In this document: positions 8,362 to 16,793 of the stretch, piece by piece
Layout of the letters: each line of letters opens with the position of its first letter
Numbering within the stretch: position 1 is the first letter of the stretch
Source of the DNA: Dictyobacter alpinus
GTDB taxonomy: Bacteria > Chloroflexota > Ktedonobacteria > Ktedonobacterales > Ktedonobacteraceae
Length of the DNA: 64,000 bases
NCBI RefSeq assembly: GCF_003967575.1
Contig: NZ_BIFT01000001.1
Location: 1,736,001 to 1,800,000 of the forward strand
Reading direction: 5' to 3'
Notes under the pieces: generated by a model
Told to the model about the DNA's origin: nothing
The model's input: the letters and a program-made list of their open reading frames with translations, nothing else
Databases searched by the model: none
Made by a program: the position numbers and the translations under genes

Positions 8362-9168
8362 ATGCGCTGTCCCTATTGTGGTGGATTAAATCCAGATAAT
8401 AGCAGCTATTGTATACGTTGTGGCCGCAATTTTGCCCCACAGCAACAAAATGTTGCGCGCCCCGGCCAACAACGAGCCGTGTATCCACCAAATCCCACGC
8501 GGACCTTTGCACCATCCACATCGCAACCGCAGCCTCAACCTCAACCACAAAGATCAGTTTATCCGCCGGTGCAGGCTCGCCAGCCAGAACGTCCGACCGT
8601 GACACCTCGTCCTCCTCAACAGGCAAACGGATCAGAATATTATCCACCGGCACCTGCCTATCCCCCAGTCCAGGATTATCCTCCTGTGCAGGCTTACCCA
8701 CCAATACGGCAGCCCGCACCGCCCAGGCGGGCGACAAAGGTGATCCAGGAAAACGGCTGGCCCGTAGAAAAATCACTCCCCCCTGCGCCAGAACCACCGG
8801 TCCCATTCCCGGTACATACTCTGGCTCAACTCAAAAAGTTAGCCGAGGGGGCGTTGGATTATAAGGTGTTAAGTGTCGATGATGGTTATGGTCAGAAGAA
8901 GATCATCAGGATTCTTTTCAGCCATTGTGTCCAGTGGCAACAGGTGGCAACCCTGGTGAAGGCTTTCAGCGAACATGACGATAAGAAATTTGAGACAATT
9001 GTTATACAGGGTGTGTATAATCAAGAACGCAACGTTTATGAGTACACCAATGGACAACTCATTTTCGATCGTAACGTGCGCCTGGGGAGCCAGAACCAGC
9101 AACGCTTTCAGATTGAGACCGATAATGGCTATTCAATGGAGGCGCTGCGCATCGTGTTATCTGAGTAG
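8362..9168 (+). CDS. Zinc-ribbon protein with Pro/Gln-rich linker
   Basis: A 268-residue protein starting with a four-cysteine zinc ribbon (CPYCGG ... CIRCGRNF, residues 3-24). Then comes a low-complexity segment rich in Pro, Gln and Tyr-Pro-Pro (about residues 25-145), and a folded C-terminal domain (about 150-268) that I cannot assign; it contains LAQLKKLAEGALDYKVLSV and IETDNGYSMEALRIVL. There is no signal peptide or membrane segment. The start follows GGAG by about 9 bases. The phosphorylase gene begins 27 bp downstream, so the two may share a transcript. Such zinc-ribbon/linker proteins are common in Chloroflexota and Actinobacteria and usually have no known role. Confidence 0.75.
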   Translation: MRCPYCGGLNPDNSSYCIRCGRNFAPQQQNVARPGQQRAVYPPNPTRTFAPSTSQPQPQPQPQRSVYPPVQARQPERPTVTPRPPQQANGSEYYPPAPAYPPVQDYPPVQAYPPIRQPAPPRRATKVIQENGWPVEKSLPPAPEPPVPFPVHTLAQLKKLAEGALDYKVLSVDDGYGQKKIIRILFSHCVQWQQVATLVKAFSEHDDKKFETIVIQGVYNQERNVYEYTNGQLIFDRNVRLGSQNQQRFQIETDNGYSMEALRIVLSE

Positions 9169-9195
9169 CTGGCAGAAATATTGGAATAATGGCAT

Positions 9196-10503
9196 ATGCA
9201 AACAGTTGAACTTATCACCAAGAAGAGGGATGGGGGGACTTTCAGTACAGATGAGATTCGCTGGCTGATCGCGCAATATACGCAGGGAACGATTCCCGAT
9301 TATCAGATGGCTTCGCTGTTGATGGCGATCTATTTACGCGGCATGGATGCTCGCGAGACGAGTGATCTTACCCTGGCTATGGTTAATTCGGGTGAGCAGT
9401 TACGGGTGAATACGCTGGTGTCGCCGGTGGTTGATAAGCATAGTACCGGTGGCGTTGGGGATAAAGTGACGCTGGCGGTGGCTCCGCTGGTAGCTGCCTG
9501 CGGCGTTGCAGTCGGCAAGATGACGGGCCGTGGACTGGGTCATACCGGCGGGACGGTTGATAAACTGGAATCTGTAACTGGCTTTCATGTGGAACTTTCA
9601 CGCGCTGATTTTATGCGTATCTTGCAGGAGCATCAGATCGTGCTGGCGGGACAATCCAGCGATCTGGCGCCTGCCGATGGCAAACTCTATGCTTTACGCG
9701 ATGTGACTGGCACGATCGAGAGTATTCCGCTGATCGCTTCGAGTATCATGAGCAAAAAGCTGGCGATCGGTGCTTCGCATCTGCTGCTCGATGTGAAATT
9801 TGGCTCGGGCGCGTTTATGAAAACGATCGAACAGGCACGTGAACTGGCACAGGCCATGGTTGAGATTGGGCGCGCCGGGAACCTGCATACGGTGGCGGCG
9901 ATTACGTCGATGGAACAACCATTGGGATATGCCGTGGGGAATGCGATTGAGCTACGTGAGGCGATTGATATTTTACATGGCCAGGGTCCTGCTGATGTCT
10001 CTGAACTCTGCTATCATGAGGCGGCCGAACTGTTAGTGATGACGGGCAAGGCTGCCGATCTGGCGGAAGCGGATCAACTGGTTGCCAATGCAATCCAATC
10101 GGGAGCAGCCGTTAAAAAGCTGGCGGAAGTCATTGCCGCCCAGGGTGGCGATGCCCGGCAAATTGAAAATCCAGACCTGTTACCCAGCGCACCTATTCGC
10201 GTGATGCTGCCTGCAACACAGACTGGCTATATTGCGGCGATCAATGCCGAGGGGATTGGTCTGGCCAGTATGAGTCTGGGAGCGGGCCGCTTCAAAAAAG
10301 GTGAGCCAGTCGATCACCGTACCGGCCTGTTGCTCAAAGCTAAAATTGGAGACCATGTGAACGCGGGTGATCCCCTGATTGAGATTCATGCCCGCAATCC
10401 GGAAGAGGCGCAACAGATCCAATCGGCTTTGTTAGCTTGCTATCAGTGGAGCGAGACTCCAGTACAGGTCCAGCCATTGATCTGTGATGTTATTCGGCCC
10501 TGA
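9196..10503 (+). CDS. pdp: Pyrimidine-nucleoside phosphorylase
   Basis: A 435-residue protein of the usual length for the thymidine/pyrimidine-nucleoside phosphorylase family, which splits uridine, thymidine or deoxyuridine with phosphate to give the free base and (deoxy)ribose 1-phosphate. The family signature is plain: KHSTGGVGDKVTLAVAPL, then KMTGRGLGHTGGTVDKLES. SSIMSKKLA and FGSGAFMK (phosphate and pyrimidine contacts) follow, then the C-terminal alpha/beta domain. Gram-positive-type enzymes (Pdp) and E. coli DeoA cannot be told apart safely by eye; the symbol follows the Gram-positive/Chloroflexi habit. It acts in nucleoside salvage in the cytoplasm. It lies 27 bp after the zinc-ribbon gene and ends at a strong bidirectional terminator. 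Confidence 0.92.
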   Translation: MQTVELITKKRDGGTFSTDEIRWLIAQYTQGTIPDYQMASLLMAIYLRGMDARETSDLTLAMVNSGEQLRVNTLVSPVVDKHSTGGVGDKVTLAVAPLVAACGVAVGKMTGRGLGHTGGTVDKLESVTGFHVELSRADFMRILQEHQIVLAGQSSDLAPADGKLYALRDVTGTIESIPLIASSIMSKKLAIGASHLLLDVKFGSGAFMKTIEQARELAQAMVEIGRAGNLHTVAAITSMEQPLGYAVGNAIELREAIDILHGQGPADVSELCYHEAAELLVMTGKAADLAEADQLVANAIQSGAAVKKLAEVIAAQGGDARQIENPDLLPSAPIRVMLPATQTGYIAAINAEGIGLASMSLGAGRFKKGEPVDHRTGLLLKAKIGDHVNAGDPLIEIHARNPEEAQQIQSALLACYQWSETPVQVQPLICDVIRP

Positions 10504-10512
10504 AAATACGTA

Positions 10513-10557
10513 TTAAAAAAGGGTGGAGCCGCTACTGAAGCGACTCCACCCTTTTTT
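10513..10557. terminator. Bidirectional terminator between phosphorylase and tRNA-Glu
   Basis: The stem GGGTGGAGCCGCTAC/GAAGCGACTCCACCC (slightly imperfect) is flanked by A6 on the left and T6 on the right, so it works in both directions: for the phosphorylase on + and the tRNA on -. Confidence 0.85.
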
Positions 10558-10559
10558 GT

Positions 10560-10636
10560 TGGTAGCGCATACGGGATTCGAACCCGTGATCTCCGCCTTG
10601 AGAGGGCGATGTCCTAAACCGCTAGACGAATGCGCC
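10560..10636 (-). tRNA. tRNA-Glu (anticodon CUC)
   Basis: On the minus strand the sequence folds as a cloverleaf. The acceptor is GGCGCAT/ATGCGCT, and the anticodon stem TCGCC/GGCGG closes the loop CTCTCAA, giving anticodon CTC after U33. The T arm is CGGGTTCGAATCCCG. An A discriminator is followed by an encoded CCA (10560-10562). CUC reads GAG (Glu). Confidence 0.93.
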
Positions 10637-10818
10637 TTATGCTGTTTCATAGGGGCTATACACGTATCTGTACTTGCTTTCCCTACGGCTCGTGTATTAT
10701 GCCATGACGGTGGCGTTTTTGTCAAGGGGGTAGCGATTACAATCTCGAAATATTTACGCTACCTCGCCAGATCATTTACAATAACGGATAGATACTACTA
10801 TGAAAAGGAAAAAAAGCG

Positions 10819-11553
10819 ATGGAAGATAATCTTTTATTACTCAGTAATTCACAAACGCATGGCATGGCTATGTTTGAGCATGCTCGCGATGCACTCAGCG
10901 ATTTTCTCGCTGGCCGTCACACCTTGTATTTCGCGCCCTATGCTGGTTCGGATTATGATGGTTATACACAGACGATCAAAACGGCCCTTAAACCGTTTGG
11001 GGTAACTGTGATCGGACTGCATACGGTCACTGATCTCCAGCAGACGCTACAGGCTGCTGAAGTGTTATTTGTAGGTGGCGGTAATAGTTTCCGCCTGCTA
11101 AAAACACTCGAACAGTTGGACATGCTGGCTCCGGTCAGGGAACGCGTGTCCAGGGGAGAATTACGCTATATGGGTTCAAGTGCCGGCACCAATATGGCCT
11201 GTCCTACGATGCGCACGACAAACGATATGCCCATCGTCCAACCCAACTCTTTCGCGTCATTCAACCTGATTCCTTTCCAGATCAATCCACACTATCAAGA
11301 TCCATTGCCTGCCTCAACGCATATGGGTGAGACGCGTGAGGAGCGCATCCGCGAGTTTTTGGATGAGAATAATGTGCCGGTCCTGGGATTGCGCGAAGGC
11401 TCCTGGTTACGTAAACGCGGCACACAACTCCACCTGGATGGACTGGCAAATGCCAGGCTCTTTAGACGCCATACTGATCCACAAGAATATACACCGGGCA
11501 CCGATCTTTCCTGGCTGCTCACAGAAAAAGCCATCTTCGATCAAAAAGCTTAG
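10819..11553 (+). CDS. pepE: Dipeptidase E, peptidase family S51
   Basis: A 244-residue cytoplasmic protein of typical PepE length (about 230). Dipeptidase E cleaves Asp-X dipeptides. The nucleophile elbow GSSAGTNMACPTM (about residues 118-130) holds the catalytic Ser, preceded by the VLFVGGGNSFRLL strand/loop typical of the family; INPHY (about 155) supplies the likely catalytic His. The start is the ATG after AGGAAAAAAAGCG. It is a single gene, with the tRNA behind it and a strong bidirectional terminator after it. Confidence 0.9.
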   Translation: MEDNLLLLSNSQTHGMAMFEHARDALSDFLAGRHTLYFAPYAGSDYDGYTQTIKTALKPFGVTVIGLHTVTDLQQTLQAAEVLFVGGGNSFRLLKTLEQLDMLAPVRERVSRGELRYMGSSAGTNMACPTMRTTNDMPIVQPNSFASFNLIPFQINPHYQDPLPASTHMGETREERIREFLDENNVPVLGLREGSWLRKRGTQLHLDGLANARLFRRHTDPQEYTPGTDLSWLLTEKAIFDQKA

Positions 11554-11554
11554 C

Positions 11555-11600
11555 AAAAAGGCAGCGGCCTCTCTATATGTAGATTGGCCGCTGCCTTTTG
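11555..11600. terminator. Bidirectional terminator
   Basis: The perfect stem AAAAGGCAGCGGCC/GGCCGCTGCCTTTT with a 16-nt loop lies between convergent pepE (+) and the aminopeptidase gene (-). A/T runs at both ends suit both strands. Confidence 0.85.
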
Positions 11601-11627
11601 CAGATGTCATATCAGGGAGACAGATCC

Positions 11628-14309
11628 TTATTTGAATCTGGCTTCCAGTGCGCCTAATTGCTCGCGCAATTTACGATTCTCCTCGCGAATCTCATCGAGG
11701 TCACTGCGTAGCTGTTTGAGCTGCTCTTGATCCTTGTCACCGCTACTGAGGGTCTGGACGGATACCAGGAGGTTACGCTGAACCCCTGAATCCAGTTCGG
11801 TTTCGGCCACGTTCCGTAACGTAGAAATGGCCCGCTTGTCCCCAAAGGCAGCCAGTGCCGTTGAGGCGACGGCCCGGCATGGTCCCCATGTATCATGCTC
11901 AACAGTATTGAGCAAGGCGGTAACTGCACGCTGCTGAGCGGCCTCGCTGTAAAGGGTATGTTGCTGACCAACTACCGACAGGCCAATCAGTGCGGCTCGG
12001 CGCAGGGTTGGATGGCTCTCTGGATTACGCGCATATTCAGCCATCAAATCAATCACACGATCCTCACCAGTAAAGCCCAGACCACGGAAGATACCACGCT
12101 GGACAAAGTTGGTCCAACTGGGTTGGTCAAGACGGCTAATCAAGAAGTCTACACTACCTTCTGTCCGGGTATGGCCCAGCGCTTCAGCGGCGTTGGCTTC
12201 CACCAGATAGCTAACATCTCCCTGACTCAGGAGCGTTCGCAGAGCTTCAGCAGAGCGTTGCGCCAGTTCTGCCTGGGCCGGAACTTGATATTGTCCCAGG
12301 GACTGGGCCACTGCCGCACGTACCTTCGAGGATTTATTGGGATCAAGGTCTGCCAGTGCCTTGATCAGGGCGGACTGGGCCTTCTCGTTCCTGATCGCCC
12401 TCAAAGCCTTAACGGCTGCGATCTGGACGCCCCAGAAAGGATCGTTGTTCAGCGCGGAAATCAATGCATCCAGGCTGCTATCATCCTTCTGTTTACCGAG
12501 CTCTTGGGCTGCCTCAACCCGACCCAGCACATCTGGATCATGGGCCAGTTGATAACGCAACATACTATTGGAACGCTCAAATTTCAGCGTTTTAAGCAAC
12601 CAGCCATCTGGATCAATGCGCACCAGTACTGGTTCACGCTCCAGCGGCAGGTAAAAGCTCTGCTCGGCCTGTCCATCTTCACCCAGTTGTACCTGCATAG
12701 TAACGGTACTTGTCTGCTTGACCTGTGCTTTTGCCGCCTCTTTCTCTGAAGCAGGCAGGGTAAAGGCGATATCCAGAGGGGTATAGAAGCAAGCGGTTAA
12801 CTCATCCACTTTCTGGGTCTGCTTGACCTTCACCTTCGCCATTTTACGCTCGGCATCCCAACTATACCCTACCTCTAATTCTGGATGTCCACCGCCATAG
12901 ACCCACTGCTGGAAGAAGCGCTCCAGGCTACGCCCGGTTACCTCTTCAAGGGTGCGTAACAGATCACCAGTCACCACTGCTTTGGCGCGATACTTTTCTA
13001 GATAGGCCTGCATACCACGGCGGAAGCTCTGCTCGCCCAACTGGTGACGCAGCATATGCAGCACCCAGGCGCCCTTATTATAGAGGTGGCGGTCAAAGAG
13101 CTCAAAGCCACGATCATGATAGACATAATAGACAATCGGACGACGATAGCGGCTATCCTCATCCAGATAACCCAGTTTCTCCTGGAGCATCGAGTATTTA
13201 AACTCATCATTGCCACGGTCGTACTCACCCCACAACTGCTCAAAGTAGGTGGCAAAACCTTCTTTCAGCCAGCCATGCGATAAGTCTCGGCAGGTAAGCA
13301 AATCGCCAAACCACTGGTGCGCCAGTTCGTGTGCCACCACAGGAACCAGATCCATGTCCAATGCGGCACGTTTATCAGGCAATAGTGAAAAACTGTGTGT
13401 AGTAGCGGTAGTATGCTCCATTGCGCCAGTATAGATTTCTACTACCGTCTGGGCATATTTATCATATGGATACTCTACTCCGGTGTACTCGCCAAAGAAG
13501 CGTAGCATAGCGGGAGTTTTGCCCATGAGCAGGGTGGCATCTTCCGCGCGGTCCTTACGCACATAGTAGTTCACGGGCTTGCCGTTGTAAGAGTCTTCGA
13601 TCACAGCAAAGTCGCCAACGACTAATGAGATAAGATAAGCCGCATGCGGAACATCGTGCCGCCAGTGGTGTGTTTTGGTGGCCCCATTATCTTTAACGTC
13701 GAGCAGGTTACCATTAGAAATAGTTATAAACTGGGCGGGCACCGTAACGATAATCTCAGTGGTCGCCTGATCATTGAGATCATCATGACAGGGCAACCAG
13801 TGGCTGTTATAGCGAGTTTCACCAAAGGTCCATGCATGCACCGGTCGCTCCGGATCCTCGGGTGCTGGCTTCATGAAATGCAGACCAATGCGTGGCTTCG
13901 CATGGTAGGTCACGGCGACCGTAAACTGCTCACCATGCTTATAGGGTCGATCCAGGACCACTATGAGTTTGCGCTCAGTGGTGGAATATTCCAATCGGGT
14001 ACCATTTTCGAGGGCAACTTTCTCGATTTGCAATTCCTCTGCATCCAGCGAAATGCTGCGTACCTCTTCATACAGTGCCAGGAAGGTTGTATATACGGTA
14101 CCGCTAATGGTCTCCTGATCAAAGTCCAACGTGACATCTAATTTTACATGCTGCACGTCAGCAGGCCGATCAGGGGCAAAATGGAGTTGATCGCCAGGAA
14201 ACTCAAAAGAGCGAGACTTAGGGGATGGGAGTGATTGGTGTTCATTGAATAGCATCAGGCCATAGCCGTTACCCAGATCAATGGCCTCTCCGCGTTGACA
14301 GGTAAACAA
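11628..14309 (-). CDS. M1-family metallo-aminopeptidase with C-terminal HEAT-like repeats
   Basis: An 893-residue protein. The zinc site HELAHQWF (His327, His331) and Glu350 in WLKEGFATYFE are intact, as in aminopeptidase N. The substrate-binding motif that usually reads GAMEN is here YTGAMEHTTA. Residues about 50-450 are the M1 N-terminal and catalytic domains. Residues about 550-860 are helical repeats of HEAT type (for example LDALISALNNDPFWGVQIAA), and the last 35 residues look like a coiled coil (EIREENRKLREQLGALEARF). The start is a TTG at 14309 with AGGAG 7 bases upstream. No signal peptide is seen, so it is likely cytoplasmic and trims peptides from the N terminus. Replacement of the classic ERAP-like C domain by HEAT repeats is known in some bacterial M1 enzymes. 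Confidence 0.9.
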   Translation of the reverse strand: MFTCQRGEAIDLGNGYGLMLFNEHQSLPSPKSRSFEFPGDQLHFAPDRPADVQHVKLDVTLDFDQETISGTVYTTFLALYEEVRSISLDAEELQIEKVALENGTRLEYSTTERKLIVVLDRPYKHGEQFTVAVTYHAKPRIGLHFMKPAPEDPERPVHAWTFGETRYNSHWLPCHDDLNDQATTEIIVTVPAQFITISNGNLLDVKDNGATKTHHWRHDVPHAAYLISLVVGDFAVIEDSYNGKPVNYYVRKDRAEDATLLMGKTPAMLRFFGEYTGVEYPYDKYAQTVVEIYTGAMEHTTATTHSFSLLPDKRAALDMDLVPVVAHELAHQWFGDLLTCRDLSHGWLKEGFATYFEQLWGEYDRGNDEFKYSMLQEKLGYLDEDSRYRRPIVYYVYHDRGFELFDRHLYNKGAWVLHMLRHQLGEQSFRRGMQAYLEKYRAKAVVTGDLLRTLEEVTGRSLERFFQQWVYGGGHPELEVGYSWDAERKMAKVKVKQTQKVDELTACFYTPLDIAFTLPASEKEAAKAQVKQTSTVTMQVQLGEDGQAEQSFYLPLEREPVLVRIDPDGWLLKTLKFERSNSMLRYQLAHDPDVLGRVEAAQELGKQKDDSSLDALISALNNDPFWGVQIAAVKALRAIRNEKAQSALIKALADLDPNKSSKVRAAVAQSLGQYQVPAQAELAQRSAEALRTLLSQGDVSYLVEANAAEALGHTRTEGSVDFLISRLDQPSWTNFVQRGIFRGLGFTGEDRVIDLMAEYARNPESHPTLRRAALIGLSVVGQQHTLYSEAAQQRAVTALLNTVEHDTWGPCRAVASTALAAFGDKRAISTLRNVAETELDSGVQRNLLVSVQTLSSGDKDQEQLKQLRSDLDEIREENRKLREQLGALEARFK

Positions 14310-14413
14310 AATGTTGCTCCTACTCTAGTATAAATGTATCGAACACTGAGAACATTATCTCTACATCATATTATGATTATTCTTTTTAATCAAACTGAAG
14401 GAGAGGAGCTAAA

Positions 14414-15826
14414 TTACACTGGTCTGGACAGGGCGGCGAGTGGCAATGTTTTTCCGCTCAGGCCGGCAGGCGGTTGGAGGCCATAGCGTGCGAGCAGAGT
14501 GGGTAGGATATCATAGATGCTGGCGTTTGTAATCTCCTGACCGTGATCGGGATGCTGAGGATCATGGAAGATAAAGAGTCCGTGTTGGGCGTGGTTTGCG
14601 TCGTCGGGTCCGGTATCGTTCTCGGTAGAGTAGAGTTCACCGCCACCAACGGTTCCCAGTGCGCGCCAGGCAAGATCACCAAAGTAAACAACCAGGTCGG
14701 GAGCAATGCCACGCACGTTGCGATACAATTGCTGGGGTACAAACACACGGTTGCCTAATGGTTGTTGATCTGGACCGAGCATGGAGCGCAAATGTTCGGC
14801 CAGCGCGGTACGCTCACGTTCATAGGCTGCAGGCGATATAATACCTGCGGGCTCTCGTCCACGTACGTTCATAAAGATACGTCCATAATAGCCGCCTGCA
14901 CTCCAGGCCCGGGTCTGTTGCCAGTCGATCGCGCTATGATCCAGCGGCATAGGGGACTCAGGAACCTGACGCAAGCTGAGATAGCCCTGTTGCTGCAACC
15001 ATTCATTAATGCGGACACCACCCATTAAGGGACGAGCACCATGGTCTGAAACAACTAGTACAGCAGTCTCTTCGCTACAGTGCTGCAATAATTGGGCGAT
15101 ACGTCCATCTACATGCTGATAGTAGGCGTGGATCGCATCACTGAGGCGCGGATGCTCGGTATAATGGGGATGCTGAGGATCCATATATTTCCAGAGGGCA
15201 TGGTGAATACGATCGACACCCATATCCACCATCATCAACATATCTGGTTCATTTTCGACTAATAATTGCTCGGCAACGGTAAAGTGTTGGTCGCACATCT
15301 TGTAGATGTCGCGTAAGATGCGCTCTTTATCCTCTGAACGAAAATCCGGCACATCCAACAAATAGTCGTCAACCCAGGTTGCAATCTTGCCAGCCAGTGC
15401 AGCAGGATAGGTATATTCAAGCTCGGTCGAAGGAGTTAAGAAGCAAGAGACCAGCGCTCCGTTTACTGGATAGGGTGGATAGGTTCCTGGCACACCCAGG
15501 GTCGCTACCTGCCAGCCTGCCTCACCTAAAATATCCCACAAACGCGGAACACGGACGGCGCGGCCATCGGCAACCACCATGCGTTGATAGCTACGATCAG
15601 CCCGATTGCGAAAGCCATAAATACCCAGTTCGCCTGGATCACGACCGCTCATCATACAACTCCAGGCCGGAACTGTGATGGCGGGAACACAACTTTCCAG
15701 GCGCCCATAACTTCCTTGCGCAATCAGACGTGAGATGGTTGGCAGATCAGCCAACCAGTGTTCAAACATTAACGACGGCTCGGCACAGTCCAGACCAATA
15801 ATAAGCAAACGTGGTGCATGTGGCAT
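14414..15826 (-). CDS. Alkaline-phosphatase-superfamily phosphodiesterase/phosphatase
   Basis: A 470-residue protein of the type I phosphodiesterase/nucleotide pyrophosphatase group. It opens with LLIIGLDCAEPSL, where the Asp is a first metal ligand. The nucleophile region is ITVPAWSCMMSG. VDMGVDRIHHALW and VVSDHGARPL supply later metal-binding Asp and His residues. There is no signal peptide, so it is presumably cytoplasmic. It starts 4 bp after the stop of lgt and has no strong ribosome-binding site of its own, which points to translational coupling. The substrate is unknown; related proteins act on nucleotide sugars, phospholipid heads or other phosphodiesters. Confidence 0.85.
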   Translation of the reverse strand: MPHAPRLLIIGLDCAEPSLMFEHWLADLPTISRLIAQGSYGRLESCVPAITVPAWSCMMSGRDPGELGIYGFRNRADRSYQRMVVADGRAVRVPRLWDILGEAGWQVATLGVPGTYPPYPVNGALVSCFLTPSTELEYTYPAALAGKIATWVDDYLLDVPDFRSEDKERILRDIYKMCDQHFTVAEQLLVENEPDMLMMVDMGVDRIHHALWKYMDPQHPHYTEHPRLSDAIHAYYQHVDGRIAQLLQHCSEETAVLVVSDHGARPLMGGVRINEWLQQQGYLSLRQVPESPMPLDHSAIDWQQTRAWSAGGYYGRIFMNVRGREPAGIISPAAYERERTALAEHLRSMLGPDQQPLGNRVFVPQQLYRNVRGIAPDLVVYFGDLAWRALGTVGGGELYSTENDTGPDDANHAQHGLFIFHDPQHPDHGQEITNASIYDILPTLLARYGLQPPAGLSGKTLPLAALSRPV

Positions 15827-15830
15827 ATAT

Positions 15831-16775
15831 TTAACCTTCTATTTCAGGGGTAGCAATCGTTGAGGAAGTAGGAGCAACAGAACTATCAGCTTCATCTATT
15901 TGAGGAACCGCAGGGTTGTCAGTTTCATCTACTTGTGGCTGACTGGTTATACCAGAGCGACGCCTCAAACGAACCACCAGCGCGACCGTGGCTCCAACAA
16001 CCATCAGGCCCGTCAAGATATGCAATACATTGAAAGGTGTGCCTGGAAAAAACCAGGAATCGGTACGCAAGAATTCGATAAAGAAACGTCCCAGGGGAGC
16101 CCAGATCAGATACATGAGAAACAAATCACCGGCACGTAATTGTTTCTCGAAGCGCCTGGATAGCCAGAAGAGTATCACAAAGCCGAGGCTGTCCCAGGAA
16201 AGTTCGTATAAGAAGAGAGGGTGAAAGCGGGTGCTATCGGGATAGCGATTGAGATCATCATATGGGGCCAGACGATGGCTGGCGTCGATACGCAGTCCCC
16301 AGGGTAGCGTTGTGGGCGGACCATAGAGTTCCTGGTTAACAAAGTTTCCCAGGCGACCAATCGCCTGTCCCAGTAGCAAGCCCAGACCAGCACCATCCAG
16401 ATAAATCCAGAGGGGAAGTTTTTTGACACGAAGATAGATGAATAATGCCAGACCACCAAAGATCAGGGCGCCATAGATATGAATACCACCTTTCCAGATC
16501 GCCAGGATGTCACCTGGATTGGCCAGGTAATGTTCAAGCCCGTTGGGACCGCGTGATGATTGGATAAAGACAAAATAGAGTCGCGCCCCAATAAAAGCGG
16601 GAATAAGCACCCAGAGCAATAGATCCCAGACGTTATTTGGATCCTCTCCATGCCTGGCAACGTAACGACTGGTAACATAGGTAGCCAGAAAAATAGCGGT
16701 GACCATAATCAGACCATACCAGTGAATGGTAATTGGTCCTAGTCGCAGCAAAATTGGATCAATTGGCGGATACAT
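15831..16775 (-). CDS. lgt: Prolipoprotein diacylglyceryl transferase
   Basis: A 314-residue multi-spanning membrane protein. Lgt moves a diacylglyceryl group from phosphatidylglycerol to the lipobox cysteine of prolipoproteins. It has the N-terminal PITIHWYGLIM, the GGIHIYGAL segment with the key His, and the family signature GQAIGRLGNFVNQELYG. The C-terminal helix has GRFFIEFLRTD. The last 50 residues are an acidic, Pro/Ser/Thr-rich cytoplasmic tail not found in E. coli Lgt. It lies in an operon between two alkaline-phosphatase-superfamily genes. Lipoproteins that could be substrates are present in the window (52286, 53662). Confidence 0.95.
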   Translation of the reverse strand: MYPPIDPILLRLGPITIHWYGLIMVTAIFLATYVTSRYVARHGEDPNNVWDLLLWVLIPAFIGARLYFVFIQSSRGPNGLEHYLANPGDILAIWKGGIHIYGALIFGGLALFIYLRVKKLPLWIYLDGAGLGLLLGQAIGRLGNFVNQELYGPPTTLPWGLRIDASHRLAPYDDLNRYPDSTRFHPLFLYELSWDSLGFVILFWLSRRFEKQLRAGDLFLMYLIWAPLGRFFIEFLRTDSWFFPGTPFNVLHILTGLMVVGATVALVVRLRRRSGITSQPQVDETDNPAVPQIDEADSSVAPTSSTIATPEIEG

Positions 16776-16793
16776 AAAATGACGATCCTCCTC

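Noticed and set aside
8222..8806. Open frame opposite the zinc-ribbon gene
   Set aside because: The plus-strand gene has the zinc ribbon and a good ribosome-binding site; the minus frame is only its reverse reading.
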